Assembly: GCF_048269205.1 (NCBI RefSeq) | Contig: NZ_JBLXJC010000001.1 | Location: 62,001 to 126,000, forward strand | Length of the DNA: 64,000 bases | DNA from: Emcibacter sp048269205 | GTDB lineage: Bacteria > Pseudomonadota > Alphaproteobacteria > Sphingomonadales > Emcibacteraceae | Reading direction: 5' to 3' | Shown here: piece after piece, positions 34,424 through 42,546 of the stretch | How the letters are laid out: each line of letters opens with the position of its first letter | Position numbering within the stretch: position 1 is the stretch's first letter | Translations under genes and position numbers: made by a program | The notes under the pieces: model-generated | What the model was told of the DNA's origin: nothing | Databases searched by the model: none | The model's input: only the letters and a program-made list of their open reading frames with translations

Positions 34424-35827
34424 TTATTGCCGGCTTGCATTATTTGCAGTGACTGCATTTTTTTGGTCCTGCCAGGACAGGTAATAAAACCTGCCGCCGG
34501 CCAGCATGGCAGCCAGAATACTGACCAGAATAATCGCTATGAAGAGTCCCTCTGCACCCTGCCCGAAGGGAAAGGCCAGATACCAGCAAAGCGGGATCAT
34601 GACCACATTGTAGCAGAAAATATATATGAGTGTGGGGATCCAGATGTCCTGTCTTCCTCTCAGGGCATTGCCCATGACGGCCTGTGCCGTATCCAGCAGG
34701 AGCATCAGCCCGGCCAGGGCAATAAGCGGCGTTGCCAGGCTGATCAGCAGCGCATCCGAGGAAAACCAGCGGGCCAGGGTTTCGGCATGAAACCACATCA
34801 GTATGGAGAGCGGCAGCATGATGGTAACATTGAGAAGCAGGCCGCAGCTTCCGGCAAGCACGAGATCCCGAAAGTCTTTCCGGCCGAGTGCAATGCCTAC
34901 CCGTACCGCGGTGGCGCCGCCGATCCCGATCCCGATCATAAAGGGCAGGCCGAACAGCTTGATGGTGATGGAGGTTGCGGCCAGGGTGGCCGCACCAAGC
35001 CAGCCGGCAAAGACCATCAGGGCGGCAAAGCCCATATGTTCGGCGCCGTTGGTAATGCCGACGGCGTAACCGACCTGGCGTTGCCGCGCCCAGCTTTTCC
35101 AGCTGAGATCCGCCTTGTCCCGGATGCCGAAATATGCCGATTCCTTCATGTAGATGATGTAGCCGACAAGGGCAACGCAGAGAAACAGCCGAACCATGGT
35201 TGTCGCCCAGGCCGAGCCGACGGCGCCCATGGGGTCGAAGCCGAGATGGCCGAAAACCAGTACCCAGTTCAGGAAGACATTCACCAGGTTGGCGGCAATC
35301 ATGATGATCAGGCTCGGTAGGGGGCGGCTGATGCTTTCGAGAAAAAAGGTGCTGGCCAGCATCATGGTCAGGAAAGGCATGCCGAGACCCAGCACGAAAA
35401 TAACTTCCCCGCCACCCCGGGAAATATCCGGCGTCTGTCCCAGCAGAAGCAGTATTTCCTCGCCATACAGGCAGACCAGAAGACTCAGGATGCCCATGCC
35501 TGCCGCATGGATCATGCCTCTTTTCCAGATCAGGCCGCTTTCCCGGGGCCTGTCCGCCCCGCAGGCGTTGGAGCTCAGGATCATGACCCCGGACAGCAGG
35601 CCGAGGGCAAGAACAATCATGGTGGTTACGGGGATGTCGCCGGCGCTCTGATAGGCAAGTTCCGTCGCATTGACATGACCGACCATCATGGTATCCACCA
35701 CTCCCATGGTCATGATGCCGATGCGTTGCAGGACGATGGGAAAAGACAGGCGCGTGAGTTCGCTGAGCTGACGGCCCAGCCGCTGTCGCAACCAGTTTTT
35801 TTCTTCTGTTTTTGTTATATCCTGCAT
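34424..35827 (-). CDS. MATE family multidrug/metabolite exporter
   Basis: About 467 residues with twelve predicted membrane helices. The N-terminal half has FPIVLQRIGIMTMGVVDTMM and the second half FGLPFMIGIGIGGATAVRVG, the repeated MatE domains. It is probably a sodium- or proton-coupled exporter of cationic compounds in the inner membrane (NorM-like). ATG 35827 was preferred; a TTG at 35842 would add five residues. Just upstream, CCCC-TTTTTT-GGGG can fold around the start region and might limit translation. Confidence 0.88.
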   Translation of the reverse strand: MQDITKTEEKNWLRQRLGRQLSELTRLSFPIVLQRIGIMTMGVVDTMMVGHVNATELAYQSAGDIPVTTMIVLALGLLSGVMILSSNACGADRPRESGLIWKRGMIHAAGMGILSLLVCLYGEEILLLLGQTPDISRGGGEVIFVLGLGMPFLTMMLASTFFLESISRPLPSLIIMIAANLVNVFLNWVLVFGHLGFDPMGAVGSAWATTMVRLFLCVALVGYIIYMKESAYFGIRDKADLSWKSWARQRQVGYAVGITNGAEHMGFAALMVFAGWLGAATLAATSITIKLFGLPFMIGIGIGGATAVRVGIALGRKDFRDLVLAGSCGLLLNVTIMLPLSILMWFHAETLARWFSSDALLISLATPLIALAGLMLLLDTAQAVMGNALRGRQDIWIPTLIYIFCYNVVMIPLCWYLAFPFGQGAEGLFIAIILVSILAAMLAGGRFYYLSWQDQKNAVTANNASRQ

Positions 35828-35912
35828 TGCCGGTTTCCCCAAAAAAGGGGACCACTCTTACGCCGCTTTCCGGTATCTGTCATTAAAAAAATATGCTGTT
35901 ACAGTATTTTCA

Positions 35913-35981
35913 TCTGACAATTTTCAAGGCGAAAAAGTGCCGTCAGTTTTTCGTTAACCTTTTAGGTCGATAATTGTCAGA
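35913..35981. repeat. 10-bp inverted repeat upstream of the 36044 gene
   Basis: TCTGACAATT (35913-35922) and AATTGTCAGA (35972-35981) are perfect arms with a 49-nt spacer, in the promoter region of the unknown protein at 36044. They could be two operator sites in opposite orientation. A hairpin GGATGC-AAAAA-GCATCC (36000-36016) follows in the presumed leader. Confidence 0.4.
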
Positions 35982-36043
35982 CAAAATATGGACATGCAGG
36001 GATGCAAAAAGCATCCGGCCAATAGTATCAGAAGGATATTGTT

Positions 36044-36697
36044 ATGTCAGATTTCTCCTTAACCGGATTGTTCTCCCCTTTTTCCGGTGCCGATGTGGCT
36101 TCCGGTTACAGAAATTTTTACAGTCATCGCCGCCATTCGCAGACAGTAAGTCGCCCTGACCGGGAAGTTGACAAGCTGCCGGTGGAAAGACGGTCTTTCG
36201 AAATCAATCTCAGCAAGGTGGGGCGCCATCATCTCCGGTCTGACGTCAGCGCTGACAAGGCGGAAAACGACGGTGAGAAGATCAGGGAGCGTGATTTTCA
36301 TCCCTTCCGCAACCGTCGACGCCGGTCTGGCCTGGCTTTCTTTGAAAACTTTATGCAAAAAATGCTCAAGGTTTTTGCCATCAAGATTCTGGGGGATTTC
36401 CTGACCGCCCTGAAGGGCGGGGCGAGTTTGGATCAACTGGCGCTTGACGAAAGCAAGGCCGACATCGCTGAAGCGACGGAAAATGAAGAGTCTGTGGTGA
36501 CGAAGCAAGAGACGGAAGCAGGGGAAGGGACAAAGAATACTCCTTCCCTGGTATCGCTCTCCATTTCCGTGGGGTTTCAGATCGATATTACCATCGGACA
36601 ACAATCCGTGGACGGTAACCTGCTGTCCTCCCAGACCATTGACGCGAAAAACCCTGTTGTTGTTGAGCAGGGAACAGCTGCCGATTTGCTGGCCTGA
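36044..36697 (+). CDS. unknown soluble protein
   Basis: 217 residues with no family that I recognise. The N-terminus is aromatic and Ser/Gly rich (GLFSPFSG). The middle is strongly basic (FHPFRNRRRR near residue 88) and is followed by an amphipathic or hydrophobic helix (FFENFMQKMLKVFAIKILGDFL). The next stretch is acidic and Glu-rich, and the C-terminal part (SLSISVGFQIDITIGQQ) looks like beta strands. There is no signal peptide. AGAAGGA 7 nt ahead of the ATG supports expression. The promoter region carries a 10-bp inverted repeat. The neighbours, an exporter and a small sigma-54 unit, give no clue to function. Confidence 0.7.
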   Translation: MSDFSLTGLFSPFSGADVASGYRNFYSHRRHSQTVSRPDREVDKLPVERRSFEINLSKVGRHHLRSDVSADKAENDGEKIRERDFHPFRNRRRRSGLAFFENFMQKMLKVFAIKILGDFLTALKGGASLDQLALDESKADIAEATENEESVVTKQETEAGEGTKNTPSLVSLSISVGFQIDITIGQQSVDGNLLSSQTIDAKNPVVVEQGTAADLLA

Positions 36698-36706
36698 TTG
36701 TAAACA

Positions 36707-36733
36707 AAAAAAGCCCGGCTGTGTGGGCCGGGC
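36707..36733 (-). terminator. terminator of the small sigma-54 transcript
   Basis: GCCCGGC and GCCGGGC pair, with seven T residues following on the minus strand. On the plus strand no T tract follows, so it does not serve the 36044 gene. The only sensible owner is the minus-strand unit starting near 36987. Confidence 0.85.
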
Positions 36734-36823
36734 AGTCAGGTTCTCAGGCAATTGTGACATCCGGAGGGAGTCACGGGTGGTAAATTCTTTCAGGCAGGGC
36801 GGATAGAGTCCCGGCGAATAGTC

Positions 36824-36949
36824 TCAGGCAAAAACCGTTGTTGACCGGCGCTGGCGCCGCAGGCGACGGCCATGTCTCTTGTTCAGGGGCAGGTTTTTCA
36901 GAAGGGGGTTGCCGCTTTTGCTGTTCTTGATCAGGGTCCAGATTTCCAT
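36824..36949 (-). CDS. 41-residue basic small protein under a sigma-54 promoter
   Basis: A 41-codon frame from ATG 36949 to TGA at 36824. CGGAGAG lies 5 nt before the ATG. The N-terminus is amphipathic (MEIWTLIKN) and the C-terminal half very basic (KRHGRRLRRQRR), which would suit binding to RNA, DNA or membrane. A sigma-54 promoter 48-63 nt upstream and an intrinsic terminator at 36707-36733 bracket it, giving a transcript of about 280 nt. The 110-nt region after the stop holds a hairpin GTGAC/GTCAC (36754-36774) whose loop contains CCCTCC, so the RNA may also act as a regulator. There is no family match. The opposite-strand 84-codon frame is judged a shadow. Confidence 0.55.
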   Translation of the reverse strand: MEIWTLIKNSKSGNPLLKNLPLNKRHGRRLRRQRRSTTVFA

Positions 36950-36996
36950 TTTCACTCTCCGTTTTGCGATACGATGTTAAATTTTATATTCGTATT

Positions 36997-37012
36997 TGCA
37001 GGAAGCGTGCCA
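36997..37012 (-). promoter_or_regulatory. sigma-54 promoter of the small basic protein unit
   Basis: On the minus strand TGGCACG-CTTC-CTGCA matches the consensus TGGCACG-N4-TTGCW with one mismatch (first T of TTGC), keeping GG and GC at -24/-12. The predicted start is at 36985-36987, leaving a 36-nt leader. Confidence 0.7.
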
Positions 37013-37096
37013 GTTTTTCTTGAAGTTTATAATGTGCTGAAAAATAAAGGAAAAATGGAAGATCCTGGAATTGTGGTGCTGCCGGAAACCAGAAAA

Positions 37097-37137
37097 GTTA
37101 GTGAATTTCAAAATATAACATTGTGAAATTCACTAAC
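37097..37137. promoter_or_regulatory. 14-bp inverted repeat, enhancer site or marC terminator
   Basis: GTTAGTGAATTTCA (37097-37110) and TGAAATTCACTAAC (37124-37137) are perfect 14-bp arms with a 13-nt spacer. The repeat lies 85-125 bp upstream of the sigma-54 promoter at 36997, the usual place for an activator site. It is also 38 nt past the marC stop, and on the minus strand TTTTCT follows, so it could be an AT-rich terminator as well. The two roles are not exclusive. Confidence 0.5.
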
Positions 37138-37174
37138 TGTTAGCTAAAATTGTCCTGTGGAATGTTGTCCTGCA

Positions 37175-37816
37175 TCAGCCGCCGAAGAAACTGACGCGGA
37201 TTCCGTCAAACATATATTGCGTGGCCAGGGCGGCCAGGATCACACCGAGAATCCGTGTGAAGGCGTTGGCGGCGGTATGTCCCACCACTTCCATGATTTT
37301 TGTCGACAGCAACAGGATGATGGTTGTGGAGGCGATCACGGTCAGCAGGGCGGTGAGGATAAGTCCCTTTGAGGTCCAGTCTTCGCCCGCCTGTCCCATT
37401 AACAGCATAATGGTGGCGATGGCGCCCGGTCCCGACATGAAAGGAATGGCGATCGGAAAGACCGAGATATCTTCTGGTTCGTCCTGCAGGGTATCGTAAA
37501 AGTCATCATGTTCCGCTTTTTTCTCACGCCGTTCGGTGCGTTTTTCAAATACCATTTCCATGGCGATCAGAAACAGGAGAAAACCGCCGGCGGTGCGGAA
37601 GGCGGCCATGCTGATTCCGAGCAGGCCGAGGAAGCCTTTGCCGACAAAAGCGAAAAACACCAGGATGATCGTTGCCACCAGTGTGGCCCGGAAGACCATT
37701 TTCCGTTTATAGGCGGCGTCCTGCCCGGATGTCATCACGGCAAAAATAGGGGCGATTCCCGGCGGATCAATGACCACAAACAGGGTCACAAAACTCGTGA
37801 TAAACAATTCATACAT
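37175..37816 (-). CDS. MarC family integral membrane protein
   Basis: 213 residues with six predicted membrane helices. It has the family blocks LFVVIDPPGIAPIF near the N-terminus, an ALGISMAAFRTAGGFLLFLIA-like segment split around LLGISMAAFR, and FPIAIPFMSGPGAIAT near residue 120. MarC proteins are inner membrane proteins with no proven transport activity; the old link to antibiotic resistance was not upheld. The start lies 12 nt after the stop of the LytTR gene, so the two form an operon. Confidence 0.9.
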   Translation of the reverse strand: MYELFITSFVTLFVVIDPPGIAPIFAVMTSGQDAAYKRKMVFRATLVATIILVFFAFVGKGFLGLLGISMAAFRTAGGFLLFLIAMEMVFEKRTERREKKAEHDDFYDTLQDEPEDISVFPIAIPFMSGPGAIATIMLLMGQAGEDWTSKGLILTALLTVIASTTIILLLSTKIMEVVGHTAANAFTRILGVILAALATQYMFDGIRVSFFGG

Positions 37817-37828
37817 TTATGGATCCCC

Positions 37829-38680
37829 TCAGATCTCTGTTGATTCAGCTTTTTTATCTAATGATATTTTCTCATATTTGCCGGGCGGAAATTGCTCTCT
37901 GACCATGGCTTGAAAGCTGCGGCTGACGGGAATGACCAGACCGTTGCTCATGACCAGGGAGAGTTTGCGACCGTCCCGTTCCAGATTTTTGACCGACCGG
38001 TTGGCCACCCACCATGAGCGATGGACCTGAAGTCCGTCATAATCTTCCAGCTCGCTTATGGCATCTTTCATACGATGCAGCAACATATGCTCCCCCTTTT
38101 CTGTATAGACGCGCAGGTAATGGTCTTCCATACCAATACAAATCAAATCACGCCCCAGCGCCGGCGGCAATCGATCCAGAAACAGGCGGCCAGGTTCCGG
38201 TAATTCGGCCGAATGAGGGGTTTTGGCTCTTTCCAGTACTTTTTTTGTCCGCCGGGTAAATTCGTTACGGACCTGGCTGGCGGCGGTAACTGTCAGGCCG
38301 ATAACAAGGACCAAGGGATAAAGGTTTAAAAAATCGTCCGGATTATTCGGAGCATCATCATGAAAAATAATAATATTGGCCAGTTGGACCACAAAGGTCA
38401 TGGGAATGGCGGCGAAGGGCGACATAAAAACATATCCCAGCAGGATCGGGATGTTTTTTGCCCCGGCGATGACGCCGGCGATAATCATAAAGGGAAGGTA
38501 AACCGCATATCCTGCCAGGCAAGTGCAAAGCCAGAAGGTGAGGCTTGTCGTCAGATCCTTCTCATAGGTGCCGAAGGGTCCCAGAATGCCAAGCAGTATG
38601 CCAGCGCTGGCGATAATCCCGATATCTTTCAGGTCTGGACGATGTTCCCGAAGGCTACCCTGCCAGTGTCCTTTATGCAT
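37829..38680 (-). CDS. membrane-anchored LytTR-domain transcriptional regulator
   Basis: About 283 residues. The N-terminal half has four membrane helices (from about residue 18 to 140 in this frame). A linker leads to a C-terminal LytTR DNA-binding domain (about residues 170-270) with RDLICIGMEDHYLRVYTEKG, LEDYDGLQVHRSWWV and NGLVIPVSRSF. It has no receiver domain, so it probably senses through the membrane part. The start at ATG 38680 is uncertain; a TTG at 38746 would extend it by 22 residues. It is co-transcribed with marC, a possible target or partner. Confidence 0.82.
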   Translation of the reverse strand: MHKGHWQGSLREHRPDLKDIGIIASAGILLGILGPFGTYEKDLTTSLTFWLCTCLAGYAVYLPFMIIAGVIAGAKNIPILLGYVFMSPFAAIPMTFVVQLANIIIFHDDAPNNPDDFLNLYPLVLVIGLTVTAASQVRNEFTRRTKKVLERAKTPHSAELPEPGRLFLDRLPPALGRDLICIGMEDHYLRVYTEKGEHMLLHRMKDAISELEDYDGLQVHRSWWVANRSVKNLERDGRKLSLVMSNGLVIPVSRSFQAMVREQFPPGKYEKISLDKKAESTEI

Positions 38681-38839
38681 CAATGCTGTCCCGTTTGCGC
38701 ATCGCCAGTTGGATACCCTTTGTTTCCGGGTCGATTCACGAAACAACCTGCCTGTTTCACGTATCCCCCTTTGTTGTCCCTAGAGGCTCGAGATATGCAT
38801 GTCTCAGAGCCAAGATACTGAATTGTGAACGGAAACAAA

Positions 38840-39274
38840 ATGAAAAATATCATGACATTAATGTGCGCGACCGCGTTTTTGGTGGGCGCTGTGACCTCAG
38901 TGGCAAGTTCAGCTGAACTTCGGGTCGAGGTCGAGGGGCTTAAGGAAAGCAAAGGCCGGCTTTATGCCCAGCTCTTTCAGGGTGCTGATAATTATGCCGT
39001 GGGCAATCCCTATGCGGGGACCATGACGGAAGTCACCGGGAATGATTTGGGTTTTTCTTTTTCCGGTCTCAAGCCCGGCGCCTATGCGGTTCGTCTTTAT
39101 CTGGATGAAAACGGTAACGGCAAAATGGACAACAATCTGTTCGGTATTCCGACGGAAAAATTCGGCTTTTCCAATAAAGCCATGGCCAATTACGGCCCGC
39201 CGTCTTTTGAGGATATGAAAGTGACAGTGGGGCCAGACGACATTCTGGTGAAAACTATAGTAATTCTGCAATAG
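38840..39274 (+). CDS. DUF2141 family exported protein
   Basis: About 144 residues. The signal peptide spans about residues 1-24 (cleavage near SSA). The mature part has the DUF2141 pattern: LRVEVEGLKESKGRLYAQLF, GLKPGAYAVRLYLDENGNGKMD and FGFSNKAMANYGPPSFEDM. It is a small periplasmic or secreted beta-sandwich protein of unknown function, often next to carotenoid or isoprenoid genes. The carotenoid oxygenase gene follows after 5 nt, so they form an operon. ATG 38840 was preferred over GTG 38825. Confidence 0.85.
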   Translation: MKNIMTLMCATAFLVGAVTSVASSAELRVEVEGLKESKGRLYAQLFQGADNYAVGNPYAGTMTEVTGNDLGFSFSGLKPGAYAVRLYLDENGNGKMDNNLFGIPTEKFGFSNKAMANYGPPSFEDMKVTVGPDDILVKTIVILQ

Positions 39275-39279
39275 GAGTA

Positions 39280-40779
39280 ATGATGATGGATAGACGACTT
39301 TTTCTCCAGCAAGCCGGCATTCTTGGACTGACCGCCGCCCTTCCCCAGCCGCTCTGGGCTCTTGTGGAGGACAATCTTTCGGTGCAGCAGGCTTTTCACA
39401 AATCACTGCAGAAAAACCCCTGGCTGCTTGGCCACGCAAATGTGGAACAGGAACGAGATGTCCATGAGTTGAAGCTGGAAGGAAAAATCCCGGAGGGTTT
39501 CGAGGGAACTTTTTATCGCAACGGACCTGCGCTGCAGGAGCGCGGGGGAATCCGCTATGCTCACCTCTTTGAAGGGGATGGTATGATCCGGGCATTTCGG
39601 TTTGGGGGCGGAAAAGTTTCCTACCGGGACCGGTTTGTGAAAACCCCTAAATTTATCCAGGAAGAAAAAGCCGGGCGGTTTCTCTATGACGGGTCGGGCA
39701 CGGATATTCCGGACAGTCTGGGGGTTGGAAGTCCCGATGCGACCAATGTGGCCAATACCAGCATTCTGCCGGTGGGCAATGATATCTGGGCCTTGTGGGA
39801 AGGCGGGTCCGCGACCCGGTTGGCCGCGGATAGCCTGGATACAAAGGGATTTGTCGCGTTGGGTGAGGGATTACAAGGTATGCCCTTTTCCGCCCATCCG
39901 AAAGTTGATCCCAATGGCGATATCTGGAATGTGGGGCTGGATAACAATCGCGGCCGGGCGGTGATCTATCATTTGTCGTCCGCGGGTCAACTAAAAAAAG
40001 TCGCCGTAGTGCCGACGGGATATCATTCGATGCTGCATGATTTCCTGGTCACGGAGAAGCACGTTCTGTTGATTTTGCCCTCTCTGGATATGGGGGGCAA
40101 GGGTTTCGGATTTTTTGGCAGGATGAATTTCCGGGCTGACCAGCCGGTACGCCTGATGGTGCTGGACAAGAACGATTTGACGGTAAAGCGCCAGCATGAC
40201 CTGCCGCCGGGCTTCATGTTTCATTTTGGTAATGCCTGGGAAGAAAAGGACGGTACCATCCATTTTGATTGCTGCCGTTACGAAAATCTGGATGTGATGA
40301 CCGAACTCGCCGAACTGATGCGGGGCGAGATCAGGGACCCGCAGTTGCAGTCGGAGGCTGTATTTTACCAGATATCTCCGACCGGCAAGGTGACGGAAAC
40401 CCGCACCCCGGGCCAGGCTGAATTCCCGCGCCTCTATCCACGACTGACGGGTCTGAAGAACAAGTCAATTTATCATGCCGGATCCGCCAATACCCCGCAC
40501 TGGATGAATACAATTCGCCGCCTGGAACCCGAAAGTGGCAAAACAGAGAGCTATTCTTACGGAGACGGATTCCTTGTGGAAGAACATATTGTGGTGGAAG
40601 GACGTGACAGGAACACACAGGCTGGTGGCTGGCTTGTCGGTACCGCGCTACATTGGCCCACAAAAAGAAGCTGCGTCAGTATTTTTGAAGCGGAGAACTT
40701 GTCTGCTGGCCCGGTGGCCCGGGCCTGGCTCGACTTCCCCATCAGCCTGGGGTTCCATGGCAATTTTGCCCGCGCTTGA
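39280..40779 (+). CDS. carotenoid oxygenase family protein (RPE65/CCD superfamily), Tat exported
   Basis: 499 residues. The N-terminus has a twin-arginine signal (DRRLFLQQAG), so the folded enzyme is probably exported with its iron. The seven-bladed carotenoid cleavage fold is indicated by FYRNGPALQERGG, HLFEGDGMIRAF and four His in suitable contexts for the Fe(II) site: AHPKVDPNG, MLHDFLVT, FHFGNAWEE and GFHGNFARA. Such enzymes split double bonds of carotenoids, stilbenes or lignin-derived compounds; the substrate cannot be told here. AGGAG precedes a run of three ATG codons. It forms an operon with the DUF2141 gene. Confidence 0.9.
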   Translation: MMMDRRLFLQQAGILGLTAALPQPLWALVEDNLSVQQAFHKSLQKNPWLLGHANVEQERDVHELKLEGKIPEGFEGTFYRNGPALQERGGIRYAHLFEGDGMIRAFRFGGGKVSYRDRFVKTPKFIQEEKAGRFLYDGSGTDIPDSLGVGSPDATNVANTSILPVGNDIWALWEGGSATRLAADSLDTKGFVALGEGLQGMPFSAHPKVDPNGDIWNVGLDNNRGRAVIYHLSSAGQLKKVAVVPTGYHSMLHDFLVTEKHVLLILPSLDMGGKGFGFFGRMNFRADQPVRLMVLDKNDLTVKRQHDLPPGFMFHFGNAWEEKDGTIHFDCCRYENLDVMTELAELMRGEIRDPQLQSEAVFYQISPTGKVTETRTPGQAEFPRLYPRLTGLKNKSIYHAGSANTPHWMNTIRRLEPESGKTESYSYGDGFLVEEHIVVEGRDRNTQAGGWLVGTALHWPTKRSCVSIFEAENLSAGPVARAWLDFPISLGFHGNFARA

Positions 40780-40805
40780 TGGCGCCTGAGGAGGGGAGAA
40801 CCGGA

Positions 40806-41711
40806 TTAAACTTCCGGCTCTTCGATCCCTGCCTGGCGACAGGCGGCAGTCACGGTATTTTTCAGAAGGCAGGCAATCGTCATGGGGCCAACACCCCCCG
40901 GCACCGGCGTGATGGCGCCCGCACGTTCGGCGGCGGCCGCAAATTCCACATCGCCGACAATGCGGCTTTTGCCATCCTCTTTCGGGACCCTGTTGATGCC
41001 CACGTCGATGACAGTGGCGCCCGGTTTGATCCAGTCGCCCTTGATGATTTCCGGACGCCCCACTGCGGCCACCACAATATCGGCGCGGCCGACGACTTCC
41101 GGCAGGTTTTTTGTGCGGCTATGGGCGATGGTCACGGTACAGCTTTCATTGAGGAGAAGCTGGGCCATGGGCTTGCCGACAATATTGGACCGGCCCACCA
41201 CCACCGCATCAAGTCCGCTCATGTCACCAAGCCGGTCTTGCAGCATCAAAAGGCAGCCAAGCGGCGTACAGGGCACGATGGCATCGCCACCGGTGGCCAA
41301 CAGGCCGGAATTGATGACGTGGAAGCCGTCCACATCCTTGGCCGGACTGATGGCGTCAATCACGGCGCTTTCGTTGATATGTTTCGGCAGCGGCAGCTGG
41401 ACCAGAATGCCGTTGACGGCGGGATCATTGTTCAGCTTGTCCACCAGGGCCAGGAGATCCTTTTCCGAGGTATTCTCGGGCAAAACATGCTCAAAGCTGT
41501 TCATGCCGGCTTCCAGCGTGGACTTGTTTTTGTTACGCACATAAATCTGGCTGGCGGGGTCTTCGCCAACAATAACCACGGCCAGGCCCGGTGTGATATT
41601 GTGTTTGTCCTTGAGGATGGCCACCTGCCCGGTGATATTTTCTCTTAATCTCGCCGCGAAGGCCTTGCCGTCGATAATGTCTGCAGTCACTGGGATCGGT
41701 CCTTTATCCAT
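40806..41711 (-). CDS. folD: bifunctional methylene-THF dehydrogenase / methenyl-THF cyclohydrolase
   Basis: 301 residues, full length. It has the catalytic Y-x3-K in IYVRNKNK, VQLPLPKHI near residue 114, the NADP loop VVGRSNIVGKP near residue 174 and the C-terminal TPVPGGVGPMTIACLL. It interconverts 5,10-methylene- and 10-formyl-tetrahydrofolate for purine and formyl-Met synthesis. The first 25 nt overlap the end of the DUF167 gene, so the three-gene set with yggT is one operon. Confidence 0.97.
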   Translation of the reverse strand: MDKGPIPVTADIIDGKAFAARLRENITGQVAILKDKHNITPGLAVVIVGEDPASQIYVRNKNKSTLEAGMNSFEHVLPENTSEKDLLALVDKLNNDPAVNGILVQLPLPKHINESAVIDAISPAKDVDGFHVINSGLLATGGDAIVPCTPLGCLLMLQDRLGDMSGLDAVVVGRSNIVGKPMAQLLLNESCTVTIAHSRTKNLPEVVGRADIVVAAVGRPEIIKGDWIKPGATVIDVGINRVPKEDGKSRIVGDVEFAAAAERAGAITPVPGGVGPMTIACLLKNTVTAACRQAGIEEPEV

Positions 41712-42010
41712 CTGGTTATCAGATTACAGAGTTCGTCGGGGTCGCCCGAAATTTCAATCTGTTTATTGCGGTTTGTGGCCCCGGATGCAACCGAAAACTG
41801 CCCGGCTGGAATCCTCAATTCCCTGGCCAGCATTTTTATCAGCGCTTTGTTGGCCTTGCCCTTTTCCGGCACGGTAGTGACTTTTGCCCGCAGCACAGGT
41901 CGTCCGTCCGCACCTGTTTCCATCTGTCCGATCTCGTTTCTGGAGGCGCCGGGGCTGAGCCTGACGGCAAAATGGACCGAGGCCGGGCCTTTCCGGAGCA
42001 TGGAGATCAC
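41687..42010 (-). CDS. DUF167 (YggU) family protein
   Basis: 107 residues with the small alpha/beta DUF167 fold: HFAVRLSPGASRNEIG, LRAKVTTVPEKGKANKALIKMLA and VASGATNRNKQIEI. The function is unknown. It overlaps the yggT gene by 4 nt upstream and folD by 25 nt downstream, which indicates translational coupling. The yggT-DUF167 pairing is widely conserved in proteobacteria. Confidence 0.92.
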   Translation of the reverse strand: MISMLRKGPASVHFAVRLSPGASRNEIGQMETGADGRPVLRAKVTTVPEKGKANKALIKMLARELRIPAGQFSVASGATNRNKQIEISGDPDELCNLITRWIKDRSQ

Positions 42011-42300
42011 ATCATCAGGGGCATAAGGATGTCCCGCAAGATGAAAACCTTCAGGACCTGAAGCAGGATGATCAGGATAATCGGTGAAATATCCACGCCA
42101 CCCAGGTCTGGCATCAACCTGCGTATGGGACGGAGCGCCGGTTCGGTAATCTGGTGCAGCATGTAGGAAACATTATAGACAAACTGGTTATGGGTATTGA
42201 TAACGCCGAAAGCCACCAGCCAGCTAATGACAGCGCTGATAATGATGGCCCAGATATAAAGGGTGAAAACAGTATCAACCAGAAAATACAATGCGCTCAT
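42007..42300 (-). CDS. YggT family membrane protein
   Basis: 97 residues with two membrane segments (about residues 8-28 and 68-88), the connecting VNTHNQFVYNV-like loop and PALRPIRRLMPDLGGVDISP before the second helix. This is the YggT layout. It is probably involved in membrane organisation or osmotic tolerance; the exact role is unsettled. It is the first gene of the operon with DUF167 and folD. Confidence 0.92.
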   Translation of the reverse strand: MSALYFLVDTVFTLYIWAIIISAVISWLVAFGVINTHNQFVYNVSYMLHQITEPALRPIRRLMPDLGGVDISPIILIILLQVLKVFILRDILMPLMM

Positions 42301-42546
42301 ATCAAGTCCCGTCAGCCGATCAAAAACAACAGTTCGTTAATAAATAGGAGCGTTCCTTTGCCCATGCAACCATTTGTTGGGAAAACATACGTTTTTCAAG
42401 GGGTTGTTACTAGGCAAAATCGCCCTATTGGCAGTGATTCAGGGCTGTGATACCGTCAAATCCTAACGGATTATTAACGATTCGATCCTAAACTGCAGGT
42501 GTTGAATTGCGCCCGGATGGCGGGTGAAGGGAAAGAATGGCCGGAT

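Noticed and set aside
34440..35855. 471-codon frame in another phase over the MATE exporter gene
   Set aside because: The predicted product has no membrane segments and is Arg/His/Pro-rich, a shadow of the exporter codons.
36740..36840. TCTCAGGCA occurs twice on the plus strand, recalling the end of a glycine riboswitch aptamer
   Set aside because: The other conserved parts of the aptamer (CGCCGAAGG-type core and paired P1) are missing, no plus-strand glycine gene follows, and the region is better explained by the minus-strand transcript.
36872..37126. 84-codon plus-strand frame opposite the small basic protein
   Set aside because: It has no ribosome binding site, low gene-like composition in its second half, and it runs antisense across the sigma-54 promoter; the minus-strand reading has promoter, ribosome binding site and terminator.
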